Part shown: positions 35,281-43,961 of the stretch, piece by piece
How the letters are laid out: each line of letters begins with the position of its first letter
Numbering within the stretch: the first letter of the stretch is position 1
From: SZUA-36 sp963704855
GTDB lineage: Bacteria > Pseudomonadota > Gammaproteobacteria > Xanthomonadales > SZUA-36
DNA: 64,000 nucleotides
Direction: 5' to 3'
Assembly (NCBI GenBank): GCA_963704855.1
Contig: CAVPHY010000001.1
Coordinates: 124,001 to 188,000, forward strand
Position numbers and translations under genes: made by a program
Notes under the pieces: generated by a model
Databases searched by the model: none
What the model was told of the DNA's origin: nothing
What the model saw: the letters and a program-made list of their open reading frames with translations, nothing else

Positions 35281-36003
35281 TCAGCTAAGCCGGCCCTTCA
35301 TCCAGCGCCCGATATCCGCCATTTCAGCTGGTGAAACAGAATGTGGCATTGGATAACTATGCCATTCAACCGGCCATTGGCCGGCCTGGAGCGCAGACCG
35401 GACGGCCTCACCCAGCATAAAGGGTACAACCGGATCCTGTGTGCCATGACCAATGAATACGGATGTGGTGGAATTGGCTTCTGAGTACTCTTTTTGTAAC
35501 TGCTCCGGAAATAGCAGGTACGCTGACAGGGCCATGATACCGGCCAGCTTCTGCGGATACCGGAGACCGACGTGCAGGGCCATGGCTCCACCCTGGGAAA
35601 AACCGGCCAGAATAATCTTCGACGCAGGGATACCGCGTGAAACCTCTGAATCAATCAATGCACGCACCTTGGCGGCACTGTGGCGGATACCGGCCTCATC
35701 CTGGCTCCTGCTGGTGCTGATCTCGATGATGTCATACCAGGCGCGCATCACGGCGCCGCCGTTGACGGTAACCGGCCGCATCAGCGCATGGGGAAAAATG
35801 AAGCGGACCGCCGTTGCCGGTGATAAACCCAGGTACGGCACAATGGGTTCAAAGTCGTGTCCGTCGGCGCCCAGCCCATGCAACCAGATAACCGAATATG
35901 ACGGATTGGCGGCGGTGGTCACTTCCACGTAATCGAGCAGATCGCCGCCGTCTTTAATGTGTGCTGAATTGATACTGTCCATGGCGTATAGTGTAGCAGT
36001 CAT
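35281..36003 (-). CDS. Carboxylesterase / lysophospholipase-like hydrolase
   Basis: Alpha/beta hydrolase of the phospholipase/carboxylesterase family, 240 aa. VIWLHGLGADGHDFEPIVP is the family's N-terminal signature. Then come FIFPHALMRPVTVNGG, MRAWYDI, the nucleophile in LAGFSQGGAMALHVGL (Ser near 135), the Asp in GTQDPVVPF and the His in PMPHSVSP. Relatives are small cytosolic esterases with activity on short acyl esters or lysophospholipids. The ATG at 36003 is only 21 bases from the divergent lptM start; an alternative ATG at 35982 would leave room for a promoter but lacks a Shine-Dalgarno. Confidence 0.92.
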   Translation of the reverse strand: MTATLYAMDSINSAHIKDGGDLLDYVEVTTAANPSYSVIWLHGLGADGHDFEPIVPYLGLSPATAVRFIFPHALMRPVTVNGGAVMRAWYDIIEISTSRSQDEAGIRHSAAKVRALIDSEVSRGIPASKIILAGFSQGGAMALHVGLRYPQKLAGIMALSAYLLFPEQLQKEYSEANSTTSVFIGHGTQDPVVPFMLGEAVRSALQAGQWPVEWHSYPMPHSVSPAEMADIGRWMKGRLS

Positions 36004-36024
36004 TCAGCCTGGATTTGCGCACCG

Positions 36025-36219
36025 ATGCAAACTGTAAAAACCTGCCTGCTTATCTTCGTATGTGTTGCCCTGCTGGGCGCCTGTGGCAACAAGGGTCCGC
36101 TTTACCTTCCGGAAGAACCACCCGCAACAGAACAGGATTCCACCGCGGATTCGGCCAGCGATCCGAGTGAAGAAAAGAAAAAGAAAGACAGCGGTAAAAA
36201 GGAGTCCATATCTCGCTAG
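36025..36219 (+). CDS. lptM: LptM-like small lipoprotein
   Basis: 64-aa lipoprotein with lipobox LLGAC (Cys20) followed directly by GNKGPLYLPEE, the conserved CGxKGPLY motif of LptM (formerly YifL). In E. coli LptM assists LptD assembly at the outer membrane. The rest is an acidic then Lys-rich disordered tail (EEKKKKDSGKKES). It is usually encoded upstream of lysA-dapF; here lysA is absent and dapF overlaps its stop by one base (TAGTG). Confidence 0.88.
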   Translation: MQTVKTCLLIFVCVALLGACGNKGPLYLPEEPPATEQDSTADSASDPSEEKKKKDSGKKESISR

Positions 36220-37046
36220 TGTCAGTCAAGTTTCACAAAATGCATGGCCTGGGCAACGATTTCGTTGTGCTTGATTTACGTCAGCAGAATCTCGCCCTGG
36301 ATCAGGCCCTGGTAAAACAATTATCCAACCGCCACACCGGTATCGGCTGCGACCAGGTCCTGGTCCTTCGTCCGCCTTCAAATGACAACCACCTGGCAGC
36401 GTTTGAAATATGGAATGCGGACGGTAGCCGCGCCGAGCAATGTGGTAACGGTGTTCGCTGCCTGGGTCTTTACCTGCATCAACGCGCTGAAACACCCGCA
36501 GGCCGGTTTCAACTGGCTGGCCCTGCCGGCACCGTTAATATCGAATGCCTGGACAATGACATGGTCAGGGTTGAGATGGGAGCGCCGGTATTTGAACCCC
36601 GAAGGATTCCGGTTTTACTGGAACCGGTCGACGGGTGGTACCCGCTGGAAATAGACCGGCAACTCTACCGCGTGGGTGCGGTCTCGATGGGTAATCCACA
36701 TGCCTTGATGCTTGTCGATGATATCTACAGCACCGATGTTGCGGGTCTGGGTGCCGCGATCAGCACTGATCCCGCCTTTGTGCAGGGCTGCAATGCGGGT
36801 TTCGCGGACATTTCCGATCGCCAGAATATACGCCTGCGTGTGTTTGAACGCGGTGCTGCTGAGACCAGTGCCTGTGGCTCAGGCGCCTGCGCCGCAATGA
36901 GCATTTTGCGCCGCGCCGGTCTCGTCGATCAAACCGTAAACGTGACTCAGCGGGGCGGAAATCTTACAATAACGTGGACTGGGGAGAAAGATTCGGTCAT
37001 TATGGAAGGGCCTGCAACTTACGTTTATATAGGGACATTTGCATGA
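36219..37046 (+). CDS. dapF: Diaminopimelate epimerase
   Basis: Interconverts LL- and meso-diaminopimelate for lysine and peptidoglycan. The 275-aa protein has both catalytic cysteines in their signatures, SRAEQCGNGVRC (Cys75) and ETSACGSGACA (near 217), plus the N-terminal FHKMHGLGNDFVVLD, FEIWNADGS and MGNPHALMLVDD. The start is the GTG at 36219, sharing the last base of the lptM stop. Its end overlaps the DUF484 gene by four bases (ATGA). Confidence 0.97.
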   Translation: MSVKFHKMHGLGNDFVVLDLRQQNLALDQALVKQLSNRHTGIGCDQVLVLRPPSNDNHLAAFEIWNADGSRAEQCGNGVRCLGLYLHQRAETPAGRFQLAGPAGTVNIECLDNDMVRVEMGAPVFEPRRIPVLLEPVDGWYPLEIDRQLYRVGAVSMGNPHALMLVDDIYSTDVAGLGAAISTDPAFVQGCNAGFADISDRQNIRLRVFERGAAETSACGSGACAAMSILRRAGLVDQTVNVTQRGGNLTITWTGEKDSVIMEGPATYVYIGTFA

Positions 37047-37736
37047 GCGATAACACGCGGTCAATTGAAGACATTGTTACCAGGTACCTGCGCAAGAACC
37101 CCGATTTCCTGGAAAAACAGCCTGCACTGCTAAAAGCTATTGAACTTAGCCACTCCAGCGGGCCGGCGGTTTCATTGATCGAAAGACAGGTGCAATACCT
37201 GCGCCAGCAGAACGAAGCACTCGAACAACAGCATAACCAACTGCTGCAAATTGCATCAGATAACGAAAAGCTCATGTATCGTTTACACCAGTTGACGCTG
37301 GAGTTAATGTCCATGGGTGATCTGCCCTCGTTCTTCGACCTGCTAAGTGAGGCACTGTTGAACGAGTTCAAAGCCGACATCCTCAATATCACGCTGTTTA
37401 ACCTGGAGATTGAAGCAGGCCCAAAAACACCATTGCATCATGTCCGCCGCTGACGATCCCGAACTGCAACAGTTCCAGGACCACCTGGACAAAGGCATCA
37501 GTGTCTGCGGCAGACTGAACCGCAACAAGCGTGACCACCTGTTTGGCGCCCGCGCGCAATGGGTGCAATCCACGGCGCTGGTTCCAATGGGCAAGGATGG
37601 CATGCTGGCCATCGGCAGCAGTGACCCGGCACGTTTTTACCCGGGCATGGGCACCCTCTTCCTCGACCTGCTCGCAGACGTTGTGATCAGCCGGCTGGCG
37701 CTGGAAGTTCCCGCAAAACAGCGCAAATCAGCCTGA
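37043..37736 (+). CDS. DUF484 family protein, interrupted by a frameshift
   Basis: GAF-like protein of unknown function that habitually lies between dapF and xerC. The first frame gives SIEDIVTRYLRKNPDFLEKQ, a coiled coil (ERQVQYLRQQNEALEQQHNQLLQIA) and LPSFFDLLSEALLNEFKADILNITLF, then stops. The +1 frame continues with the family's SAADDPELQQF, VCGRLNRNKRDHLFG and MLAIGSSDPARFYPGMGTLFLDLLADVV. A surplus C in GTCCGCC (37444-37445) explains the break and would restore 230 aa. Both halves are well preserved, so a consensus error is likely. The start overlaps the dapF stop. Confidence 0.88.
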
Positions 37737-37845
37737 TAAAAACCATCGAAGGGCGAAGCCCAGGCTTTGTCCTGCATTTCTCCCGCAGGTATAAAGCCCT
37801 CCGACCTCCTTTTTCGCCTGGAAATCTGGTGTAAGCTGACCGGAT

Positions 37846-38733
37846 ATGAAAGCACAGGTCAAAAACTTTTTTGTTTACCTGAAAAACGAACGCGGTCTTT
37901 CTGCGCGGACACTTACGGCCTACCAGCGTGACCTCGATCTGCTGTTGACGTTTTTGGAAGCAGAAGAAATTGAGCAGCCTGACCAGGTCACCCAGCACCA
38001 TATCCGTGCATTCATTGCCCAGAGACATCGCCAGGGGCTCGGCGGGAAATCACTGCAGAGGTTGTTATCCGCCGTGCGCAGCCTGTTCCGCTGGATGCTG
38101 CGTGAAGGACTCGCGGAGCACAACCCGGCGATACCGGTGAGGGCGCCCAAAAGCCCGCGGCACCTGCCGGCGACATTGGACGCCGACAGCATGGGTCAAT
38201 TGTTGAACATACCCTGCGACACGCCGCTGGCAATTCGGGACAAGGCCATCATGGAATTGTTTTACTCATCCGGCTTGCGTCTGTCCGAACTGGCCAGCCT
38301 GCGCTGGGAACAGCTTGATCTCGCATCCGGCATGGTAACGGTTACCGGTAAAGGCAACCGCACCCGCATGGTGCCGGTTGGCCGCATGGCCACGGAGGCC
38401 TTGCTGGAATGGCGCAAAAACCGTGGAGTATTTGCCTCTTTTGAGCAGCCTGAGGTGTTTGTCAGCCAGCGCGGAAACCCGATCGCCGTGCGCACCATCC
38501 AATCGCGCATACGCTATTGGGCAAAACGCCAGGGGATACCACAGAACATTTACCCGCACCTGTTAAGACATAGCTTCGCAAGTCATATGCTGGAATCATC
38601 CGGTGACCTGCGGGCAGTGCAGGAACTGTTGGGCCACGCCGATATCTCGACGACACAGATATATACGCACCTCGATTTCCAGCACCTTGCAAAGGTGTAC
38701 GACAAGGCACATCCGCGGGCAAAGAAAAAGTAA
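37846..38733 (+). CDS. xerC: Site-specific tyrosine recombinase XerC
   Basis: Resolves chromosome dimers at dif together with XerD. The 295-aa protein has an N-terminal core-binding domain (VKNFFVYLKNERGLSARTLTAYQRDL) and a catalytic domain with Arg near 144 (SSGLRLSELASLRW), Lys in VTGKGNRTRMVPVG, His-x-x-Arg near 238-241 (HLLRHSFASHMLE), His near 264 (LLGHADISTTQIYTH) and the nucleophilic Tyr near 273. Position after dapF and DUF484 is the conserved one. A terminator follows within 20 bases. Confidence 0.96.
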   Translation: MKAQVKNFFVYLKNERGLSARTLTAYQRDLDLLLTFLEAEEIEQPDQVTQHHIRAFIAQRHRQGLGGKSLQRLLSAVRSLFRWMLREGLAEHNPAIPVRAPKSPRHLPATLDADSMGQLLNIPCDTPLAIRDKAIMELFYSSGLRLSELASLRWEQLDLASGMVTVTGKGNRTRMVPVGRMATEALLEWRKNRGVFASFEQPEVFVSQRGNPIAVRTIQSRIRYWAKRQGIPQNIYPHLLRHSFASHMLESSGDLRAVQELLGHADISTTQIYTHLDFQHLAKVYDKAHPRAKKK

Positions 38734-38742
38734 AAAATCAGG

Positions 38743-38775
38743 CTAAAAAAATCCCCACAAATGCAGGGATTTCTT
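38743..38775 (+). terminator. Hairpin terminator between xerC and aqpZ
   Basis: AAATCCC / GGGATTT stem (38749-38755 and 38766-38772) flanked by an A-run upstream and a short T-rich stretch downstream. It lies between the convergent xerC and aqpZ genes and could work for both. Confidence 0.6.
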
Positions 38776-38820
38776 TGCCCATATTTCAGGCGAGTATGAA
38801 TGCGTCGGGTGTTAAATTAT

Positions 38821-39507
38821 TTATTCTTTCTCGAACCACTTATAAATGACAGCAGCAATGGCGGCGCCTATCATCGGCGCAACCCAGAACAACCACAATT
38901 GCTGCAAGGCGATTCCACCTTCGAGCAAGGCAGGGCCGGTGCTGCGAGCGGGGTTGACCGAGGTATTGGTTACCGGGATGCTGATCAGGTGAATCAGGGT
39001 AAGGCCCAGGCCGATCGCGATCGGTGCAAAACCTGCGGGCGCGCGTTTGTCGGTGGCGCCGAGAATAATCAGCAGGAACATCATGGTCATGACCACTTCG
39101 GTTGCAATACCTGCCCCCATTGAATAACCCTGGGGCGAATGCTCGCCAAAACCGTTCGACGCGAGGCCACCGGCAAAACCTTCAGCACCGCTGGCAATAT
39201 AGAACAACACGGCGGATGCGACGATGGCACCCAAAACCTGTGCGATCATGTAGGCGGGTACATCCGAACTTTTAAAACGTCCGGCCACCGTCAAACCAAG
39301 TGTGACCGCCGGGTTCAGGTGGCAACCAGAAATATGACCGATGGCAAATGCCATGGTAAGAACCGTCAGGCCAAACGCCAGTGCAACACCTGCATAAGCG
39401 ATACCCACATCGGGTAAACCGGCAGCCAGAACCGCACTGCCACAACCCCCCAATACCAACCAGAATGTGCCGATAAACTCGGCAGCAGATCGTTTACTCA
39501 AGCTCAT
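38821..39507 (-). CDS. aqpZ: Aquaporin Z-like water channel
   Basis: Six-helix major intrinsic protein of 228 aa. Both NPA boxes are present (SGCHLNPAVTLGL and TNTSVNPARSTGPAL), together with AEFIGTFWLVLGGCGSAVLAAG at the N-terminus. The selectivity-filter context (HISGCH; NPARS) is aquaporin-like rather than glycerol-facilitator-like. The ATG at 39507 has a GGAGAG Shine-Dalgarno; longer in-frame starts would precede it needlessly. It is monocistronic. Confidence 0.95.
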   Translation of the reverse strand: MSLSKRSAAEFIGTFWLVLGGCGSAVLAAGLPDVGIAYAGVALAFGLTVLTMAFAIGHISGCHLNPAVTLGLTVAGRFKSSDVPAYMIAQVLGAIVASAVLFYIASGAEGFAGGLASNGFGEHSPQGYSMGAGIATEVVMTMMFLLIILGATDKRAPAGFAPIAIGLGLTLIHLISIPVTNTSVNPARSTGPALLEGGIALQQLWLFWVAPMIGAAIAAVIYKWFEKE

Positions 39508-39621
39508 TTTTCTCTCCTGACTAATAAAAATTGATTTACTGATATCACCACTTTCTCTTTCAAAGCGGCGACATCTATTGATTGTTTGCCAAGGCAAATA
39601 TTAACTCAAAAATCAGAAGAA

Positions 39622-40173
39622 TCAGGTTACAACTTGTGAACGGCGTTGCGCCAGTGCCTGGGCGAGTTTTAATCCGGCCCAGTAACCCGCGTAGGCCATA
39701 CCGAACCAGATCCAGACCTGGCCCGAATCTACACGCTTTATCCAGTAAGCCGGCCAGGCTATGGCGGTTACAAAGTTCATTAATGCCTGCACGAACATAT
39801 GAATTATGACGTTGAAATCAAGCTGCTTTATGAAGTCGATGAATCCACCAAAGTTCATGATCATGCTGAAAACTTCGAGAACCTCAACGACGATATAGGT
39901 AAAAAAGGCAACGATACCGTAAAAGCCGCCGCCAAATTTTGCCCATTTTTTTTGAAGCGGGTGCAATGGTCTGGACTCTACGCTTGTATTCTCCTTGCTT
40001 TTCTTTTTCTTATTCCCGGACATCGCCTTTATTTCACGTTGCAACGCGCCGGTATCCGAAAACTCCTTGAAATGGCCGGCCTGCAGTGCCCACCAGACCA
40101 GGGCCAATGTAAAAATACCGATTGGCAGACCCGCCATCAGCAATGCCCAAAACACTTCAATCAGAAATCCCAC
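39622..40173 (-). CDS. Membrane protein of unknown function
   Basis: 183 aa, not recognised. A hydrophobic N-terminal segment (VFWALLMAGLPIGIFTLALVWWAL) is followed by a Lys-rich loop (GNKKKKSKEN), a second hydrophobic stretch (FYGIVAFFTYIVVEVLEVFSMIM) and a third near the end (ALMNFVTAIAWPAYWI; IWFGMAYAGYWAGL). It is divergent from hslV, with 105 bases between them. Confidence 0.7.
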   Translation of the reverse strand: MGFLIEVFWALLMAGLPIGIFTLALVWWALQAGHFKEFSDTGALQREIKAMSGNKKKKSKENTSVESRPLHPLQKKWAKFGGGFYGIVAFFTYIVVEVLEVFSMIMNFGGFIDFIKQLDFNVIIHMFVQALMNFVTAIAWPAYWIKRVDSGQVWIWFGMAYAGYWAGLKLAQALAQRRSQVVT

Positions 40174-40219
40174 ACGCCATCCTCATAATGCTTTTCGCGT
40201 GACCATAGTGTACGCGATG

Positions 40220-40248
40220 CTTGCAATCACCTGCAGGTATCCCCAAAT
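40220..40248 (+). promoter_or_regulatory. Sigma-32-like heat-shock promoter for hslVU
   Basis: CTTGCAA, a 14-base spacer, then CCCCAAAT, close to the heat-shock consensus CTTGAAA-N11 to 16-CCCCATNT. It ends 30 bases before the hslV GTG. hslVU is a heat-shock operon in E. coli, so position and sequence agree. The match was found by eye. Confidence 0.7.
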
Positions 40249-40278
40249 TTGTTTCACGCATGTCAAAAGGAGTAACGC

Positions 40279-40821
40279 GTGGAACAATATCGGGGAACAA
40301 CCATTTGCTCGGTGCGCAGGGGCAACAAGGTAGTCATGGGTGGTGACGGCCAGGTAACGCTTGGTAATACCGTGATGAAATCCAATGCACGCAAGGTGCG
40401 GCGCATGTACAAAGACCAGGTTATCGCTGGCTTCGCCGGTGCAACTGCCGACGCATTCACATTGTTCGAACGTTTCGAAGGCAAGCTGGAAAAATACTCC
40501 GGCAATCTCGTACGCGCTGCCGTTGAAATGGCAAAGGACTGGCGTACCGACCGCATGTTGAGACGACTGGAGGCTTTGCTGGCGATTGCAGACAAGGACA
40601 ATTCGCTGCTGATCTCCGGCAATGGCGATGTCATCGAACCCGAGAATGGTTTGATTGCCATCGGCTCCGGTGGTCCGTTTGCGCAGTCTGCTGCAATGGC
40701 CTACCTCGATGGTACGGAACTGGACGCGGAACAAATCGTCAGAAAGTCGCTGAAGATCGCCTCTGATATCTGCATCTATACGAATGACAACATCATTATC
40801 GAGTCCCTGGAAATCAAATAA
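40279..40821 (+). CDS. hslV: HslV peptidase subunit of the HslUV protease
   Basis: Proteasome-like peptidase (180 aa) that forms a double hexamer capped by HslU. The catalytic threonine is Thr7 in RGTTICSVRRG, exposed after removal of a short propeptide, with GGDGQVTLGNTVMKSNARKVRR, FAGATADAFTLFERFE and SGNGDVIEP conserved. The start is the GTG at 40279 with an AAGGAG Shine-Dalgarno. hslU begins on the next base after the stop. Confidence 0.97.
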   Translation: MEQYRGTTICSVRRGNKVVMGGDGQVTLGNTVMKSNARKVRRMYKDQVIAGFAGATADAFTLFERFEGKLEKYSGNLVRAAVEMAKDWRTDRMLRRLEALLAIADKDNSLLISGNGDVIEPENGLIAIGSGGPFAQSAAMAYLDGTELDAEQIVRKSLKIASDICIYTNDNIIIESLEIK

Positions 40822-42171
40822 ATGTCACAAATGACCCCACGAGAAATCGTCCAGGAACTGGACGAACACATCATCAGCCAGTCGGATGCCAAGCGCGCCG
40901 TCGCCATCGCTTTGCGTAACCGCTGGCGCCGGATGCAGGTCGATGAAGAACTGCGCAATGAAATCACACCCAAGAATATTTTGATGATTGGTCCAACCGG
41001 CGTCGGCAAAACCGAAATCGCACGGCGCCTGGCCAAGTTGGCCAATGCGCCTTTTATCAAGGTGGAAGCCACCAAGTTCACCGAGGTGGGTTATGTCGGC
41101 AAGGATGTCGAATCGATAATCCGCGACCTGGTGGATTTTTCAGTGAACATGCTGCGCGAACAGGCGGTCGCCAAGGTTGGCGCTCGTGCCGAGGACGCCG
41201 CGCGTGACCGCATCCTCGATATTCTGCTACCCAAACCCAACCCAATCGGTTTCGCCAATGAACCCCCGGCCGTCCCCGAAAGCGGCACCGACCACCAGGC
41301 TTCGACGCGCCAGAAAATGCTGCGCAAGCTGTTGGCGGGCGAATTGGATGAGCGCGAGATCGAGTTCGATGTCGCCACGCAGATCGGCGTGGAAATCATG
41401 ACGCCACCGGGTATGGAAGAGATGGCCAGCCAGTTGCAGGGCATGTTTCAAAACATGGGCGGCAGCAAACCCAAAAAACGCAAAATGCGCATCAGGGATG
41501 CCCTGCCCCTGTTGATCGAGGAAGAGTCCGCCAAGCTGATCAATGATGATGAGATCAAGCAACAGGCCCTTGAAGCCGCGCAACAAAACGGTATTGTATT
41601 CATCGACGAACTCGATAAGGTCTGCAAGCGCGCCGAGTACGCCGGCGCCGATGTTTCACGCGAAGGTGTGCAACGCGACCTGCTGCCATTGGTTGAAGGC
41701 TGCACAGTCTCCACCCGTTACGGCATGGTAAAAACCGATCATATGCTGTTTATCGCATCCGGTGCTTTCCATCTAGCCAAGCCCTCTGACCTGATCCCTG
41801 AATTGCAGGGCCGTTTACCGATCCGGGTGGAGTTGCGCGCCCTGGATGCCGATGACTTTACCCGCATTCTGACCGAGCCCAAAGCCTCTTTGACCCAGCA
41901 GTACAGCGCCCTGATGGCAACCGAGGGCTTCGATCTGAAGTTCGGCGCAGATGCCGTAAGACGTATCGCCGAAATCGCCGCACAGGTGAACGAGTCAACA
42001 GAAAACATCGGTGCGCGACGTTTGCATACCATCCTGGAACGTCTGCTGGACAACCTGTCATACGATGCGCCGGACCGTAGCGGCGAATCCATCGTTCTGG
42101 ATGCCGCCTACGTTGACCTGCATCTCGAAGCGCTGGCTTCAAATGAAGATCTGAGCCGGTTTATTCTCTAA
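40822..42171 (+). CDS. hslU: HslU unfoldase ATPase
   Basis: AAA+ ATPase (449 aa) that unfolds substrates for HslV. The Walker A is GPTGVGKTE (about 57-65), Walker B IVFIDELDKV near 262, the pore motif GYVGKD near 91-96, an inserted I domain runs roughly 110-240, and sensor motifs are in ELQGRLPIRVEL and GARRLHTILERLLDNLSYDAP. The C-terminal LSRFIL is the tail that docks into HslV. It is directly abutted to hslV in one operon. Confidence 0.98.
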   Translation: MSQMTPREIVQELDEHIISQSDAKRAVAIALRNRWRRMQVDEELRNEITPKNILMIGPTGVGKTEIARRLAKLANAPFIKVEATKFTEVGYVGKDVESIIRDLVDFSVNMLREQAVAKVGARAEDAARDRILDILLPKPNPIGFANEPPAVPESGTDHQASTRQKMLRKLLAGELDEREIEFDVATQIGVEIMTPPGMEEMASQLQGMFQNMGGSKPKKRKMRIRDALPLLIEEESAKLINDDEIKQQALEAAQQNGIVFIDELDKVCKRAEYAGADVSREGVQRDLLPLVEGCTVSTRYGMVKTDHMLFIASGAFHLAKPSDLIPELQGRLPIRVELRALDADDFTRILTEPKASLTQQYSALMATEGFDLKFGADAVRRIAEIAAQVNESTENIGARRLHTILERLLDNLSYDAPDRSGESIVLDAAYVDLHLEALASNEDLSRFIL

Positions 42172-42682
42172 GCAAAAATCGCAGACCTGGCTTGAAAGTG
42201 ACCACCCAAGCACATGGCGGAAGACCCGCCTTTCGGGCGGTTACTGATCTCCTCACTCTCTAACCTTGGCTGAGTCTGACTAGGTATCTGTGTTGGCGCG
42301 GAGGCCATGCGGCACTTTACTGCAGGCAGGTGTGCAGTGTCCTATTGATCGGTTGGGAAGCCAAGGTGATGTGGGTAGTTGGTTCCGGGACCGTACGAGG
42401 CAGGACGCCGAGTATCGAGCGCCACAAGGATGTGACTAGCGCGTCCCGGAAGTAACTACGCACCCCAGCGTCTCCACCGTACAGAAGAATATCACCAAGA
42501 AACGATCAAAGGTCTAGCTCTGGATAAGGACAAAACACGTCCTGAAATAAGTAACTGCATAGCCTCGGCACCAACACGATTAACGCATCAAGTTCCGCTG
42601 CTTATTATTCAATAACCTTAAAGTTACCAAGATAAACCGAGGTGAAGGTACAATAGGTCTTTTCTTCAAACGGGTCCAAAGA
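42172..42682. other. Gene-free 511-base interval between hslU and ubiE
   Basis: No credible coding region. A small GC hairpin, CCGCC/GGCGG at 42226-42240, lies 55 bases after hslU and may be a weak terminator, though no T-run follows. A long imperfect fold-back occupies 42365-42475 and is listed separately. The last 80 bases are AT-rich and presumably hold the ubiE promoter. Base composition differs from the flanking genes. Confidence 0.7.
42365..42475. ncRNA. Candidate structured RNA or fold-back element
   Basis: An imperfect hairpin about 111 bases long. The inner arms TTCCGGGAC (42383-42391) and GTCCCGGAA (42443-42451) pair perfectly. TAGTT/AACTA extends them, and an outer stem pairs GGTGATGTGGG (42365-42375) with CCCCAGCGTCTCC (42463-42475) using wobble pairs and small bulges. 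It matches no RNA family I recognise; strand and transcription are unknown. Confidence 0.35.
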
Positions 42683-43453
42683 ATGGAACAGTCAGACAAG
42701 AAACCCGGCGCAGGCGGCACCACGCATTTCGGTTACCAGGATGTAGCCGTTGAGGATAAAACCGGGCTGGTTCGCGGTGTTTTTGAATCCGTGGCAGGCA
42801 AATATGACCTGATGAACGACCTGATGTCTTTCGGGGTTCATCGTTTGTGGAAGCGTCATTTTATTGCCATCAGCAACATCCACCCCGGCCAGAGGGTCCT
42901 GGACCTGGCAGGCGGCACCGGTGATATCGCCGCACTGATGAGCAAGAGAGTCGGTTCAAGCGGCAGCGTTGTTCTGAGCGATATCAACGAGGCGATGCTG
43001 GCGGTCGGACGCCGGCGTATGGAAGACCGCGGCCTGGTCGGCAATATCGAGTATTCGCTGGCGAATGCAGAAAAACTGCCTTTTGCCGATGGTGAGTTTG
43101 ATGCCGTGACCATCGCTTTTGGCCTTCGCAATGTCACGGACCAACCGGCCGCGCTAAGAGAGATGTACCGTGTGCTAAAACCCGGTGGTCGCGCCATGAT
43201 CCTAGAGTTCTCAAAAGTGGAGTATGAAGGGCTTAAAAAGATTTACGACGGTTATTCGTTTGGTATTTTACCGAGGCTGGGCAAACTGGTCGCCGATGAT
43301 GAAGCCAGTTACCGCTACCTGGCGGAGAGCATCCGCAAACACCCCGGCCAGGATGAACTCGCAGACATGATGGTGGAAGCCGGTTTCAGCAAAGTAACCT
43401 ACCGCAACCTGACCGGCGGAGTCGTCGCCATACACAGTGGCCATCATGTCTGA
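42683..43453 (+). CDS. ubiE: Ubiquinone/menaquinone C-methyltransferase
   Basis: SAM-dependent C-methylation of 2-polyprenyl-6-methoxy-1,4-benzoquinol (and demethylmenaquinol). The 256-aa protein shows the family signatures VAGKYDLMNDLMSFGVHRLWK and LDLAGGTGDIA (SAM loop, about 73-83), YSLANAEKLPFADGEFDAVTIAFGLRNV and FGILPRLGKLVADDEASYRYLAESI. It heads ubiE-ubiJ-ubiB, with an eight-base overlap onto ubiJ. Confidence 0.97.
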   Translation: MEQSDKKPGAGGTTHFGYQDVAVEDKTGLVRGVFESVAGKYDLMNDLMSFGVHRLWKRHFIAISNIHPGQRVLDLAGGTGDIAALMSKRVGSSGSVVLSDINEAMLAVGRRRMEDRGLVGNIEYSLANAEKLPFADGEFDAVTIAFGLRNVTDQPAALREMYRVLKPGGRAMILEFSKVEYEGLKKIYDGYSFGILPRLGKLVADDEASYRYLAESIRKHPGQDELADMMVEAGFSKVTYRNLTGGVVAIHSGHHV

Positions 43454-43961
43454 GTACATCACACCCTTGCCGGGCATGCTGGCCTTTGCGCTGGAAACTG
43501 CCGTCAACCATGTTCTGCAACTGGATATGGAATCACCTGAGCGGGTAAAAAAACTGGAGGGTCGTCTGCTCCAGTTGGACCTCGAAGGTCTTGCAATCAC
43601 GCTCTTTTTCACCTTCAAACACGGTGTCGTACGTGTACGTCTGCAGGCGGAAGGAAAGCCGGACACGGTTATCAGCGGAACACCGGTCGCCCTGTTCAAG
43701 ATGGCCGAACCCGAGGACGCCGACTGGAGCCTGCCGGATTCCAAGGTACAGATCAACGGTGATGCCAGCCTTGCCCGTGACCTGGAACGCATTTTCAGCA
43801 AGCTGGAACCCGACTGGGAAGGCCCATTGGCCGGGATGTTCGGCGATGTGGCCGGGCATCAGCTTGCACAGGGTCTTCGCCAGGGCGCGGAAACGGCCCG
43901 GGAAACCGCACGCAGCGCCAGCAAAGTTTTATCCGGGATCATCAAGGACCGCCGTTCGTGA
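43446..43961 (+). CDS. ubiJ: UbiJ ubiquinone-biosynthesis accessory factor
   Basis: SCP2-domain lipid-binding protein of 171 aa that in E. coli scaffolds the soluble Ubi complex. Assignment rests on position between ubiE and ubiB and on the SCP2-like N-terminus (FALETAVNHVLQLDMESPERVKKLEGRLLQLDLEGLAITLFFTF; GTPVALFKMA; VQINGDASLARDLERIFSKLEPDWEG). The ATG at 43446 lies in the ubiE end. The stop overlaps the ubiB GTG (GTGA), indicating coupling. Confidence 0.92.
   Translation: MSEYITPLPGMLAFALETAVNHVLQLDMESPERVKKLEGRLLQLDLEGLAITLFFTFKHGVVRVRLQAEGKPDTVISGTPVALFKMAEPEDADWSLPDSKVQINGDASLARDLERIFSKLEPDWEGPLAGMFGDVAGHQLAQGLRQGAETARETARSASKVLSGIIKDRRS

Noticed and set aside
36025..37046. A missing lysA between lptM and dapF as evidence of deletion
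   Set aside because: lptM and dapF overlap by one base with no scar, so lysA may simply be elsewhere; the window alone cannot show a deletion.
42340..42400. Possible signal-recognition-particle RNA, because of AGCCAAGGTGATG
   Set aside because: The resemblance to the 4.5S RNA segment is only about a dozen bases; the diagnostic GGAAG tetraloop stem is not present and the predicted fold differs.
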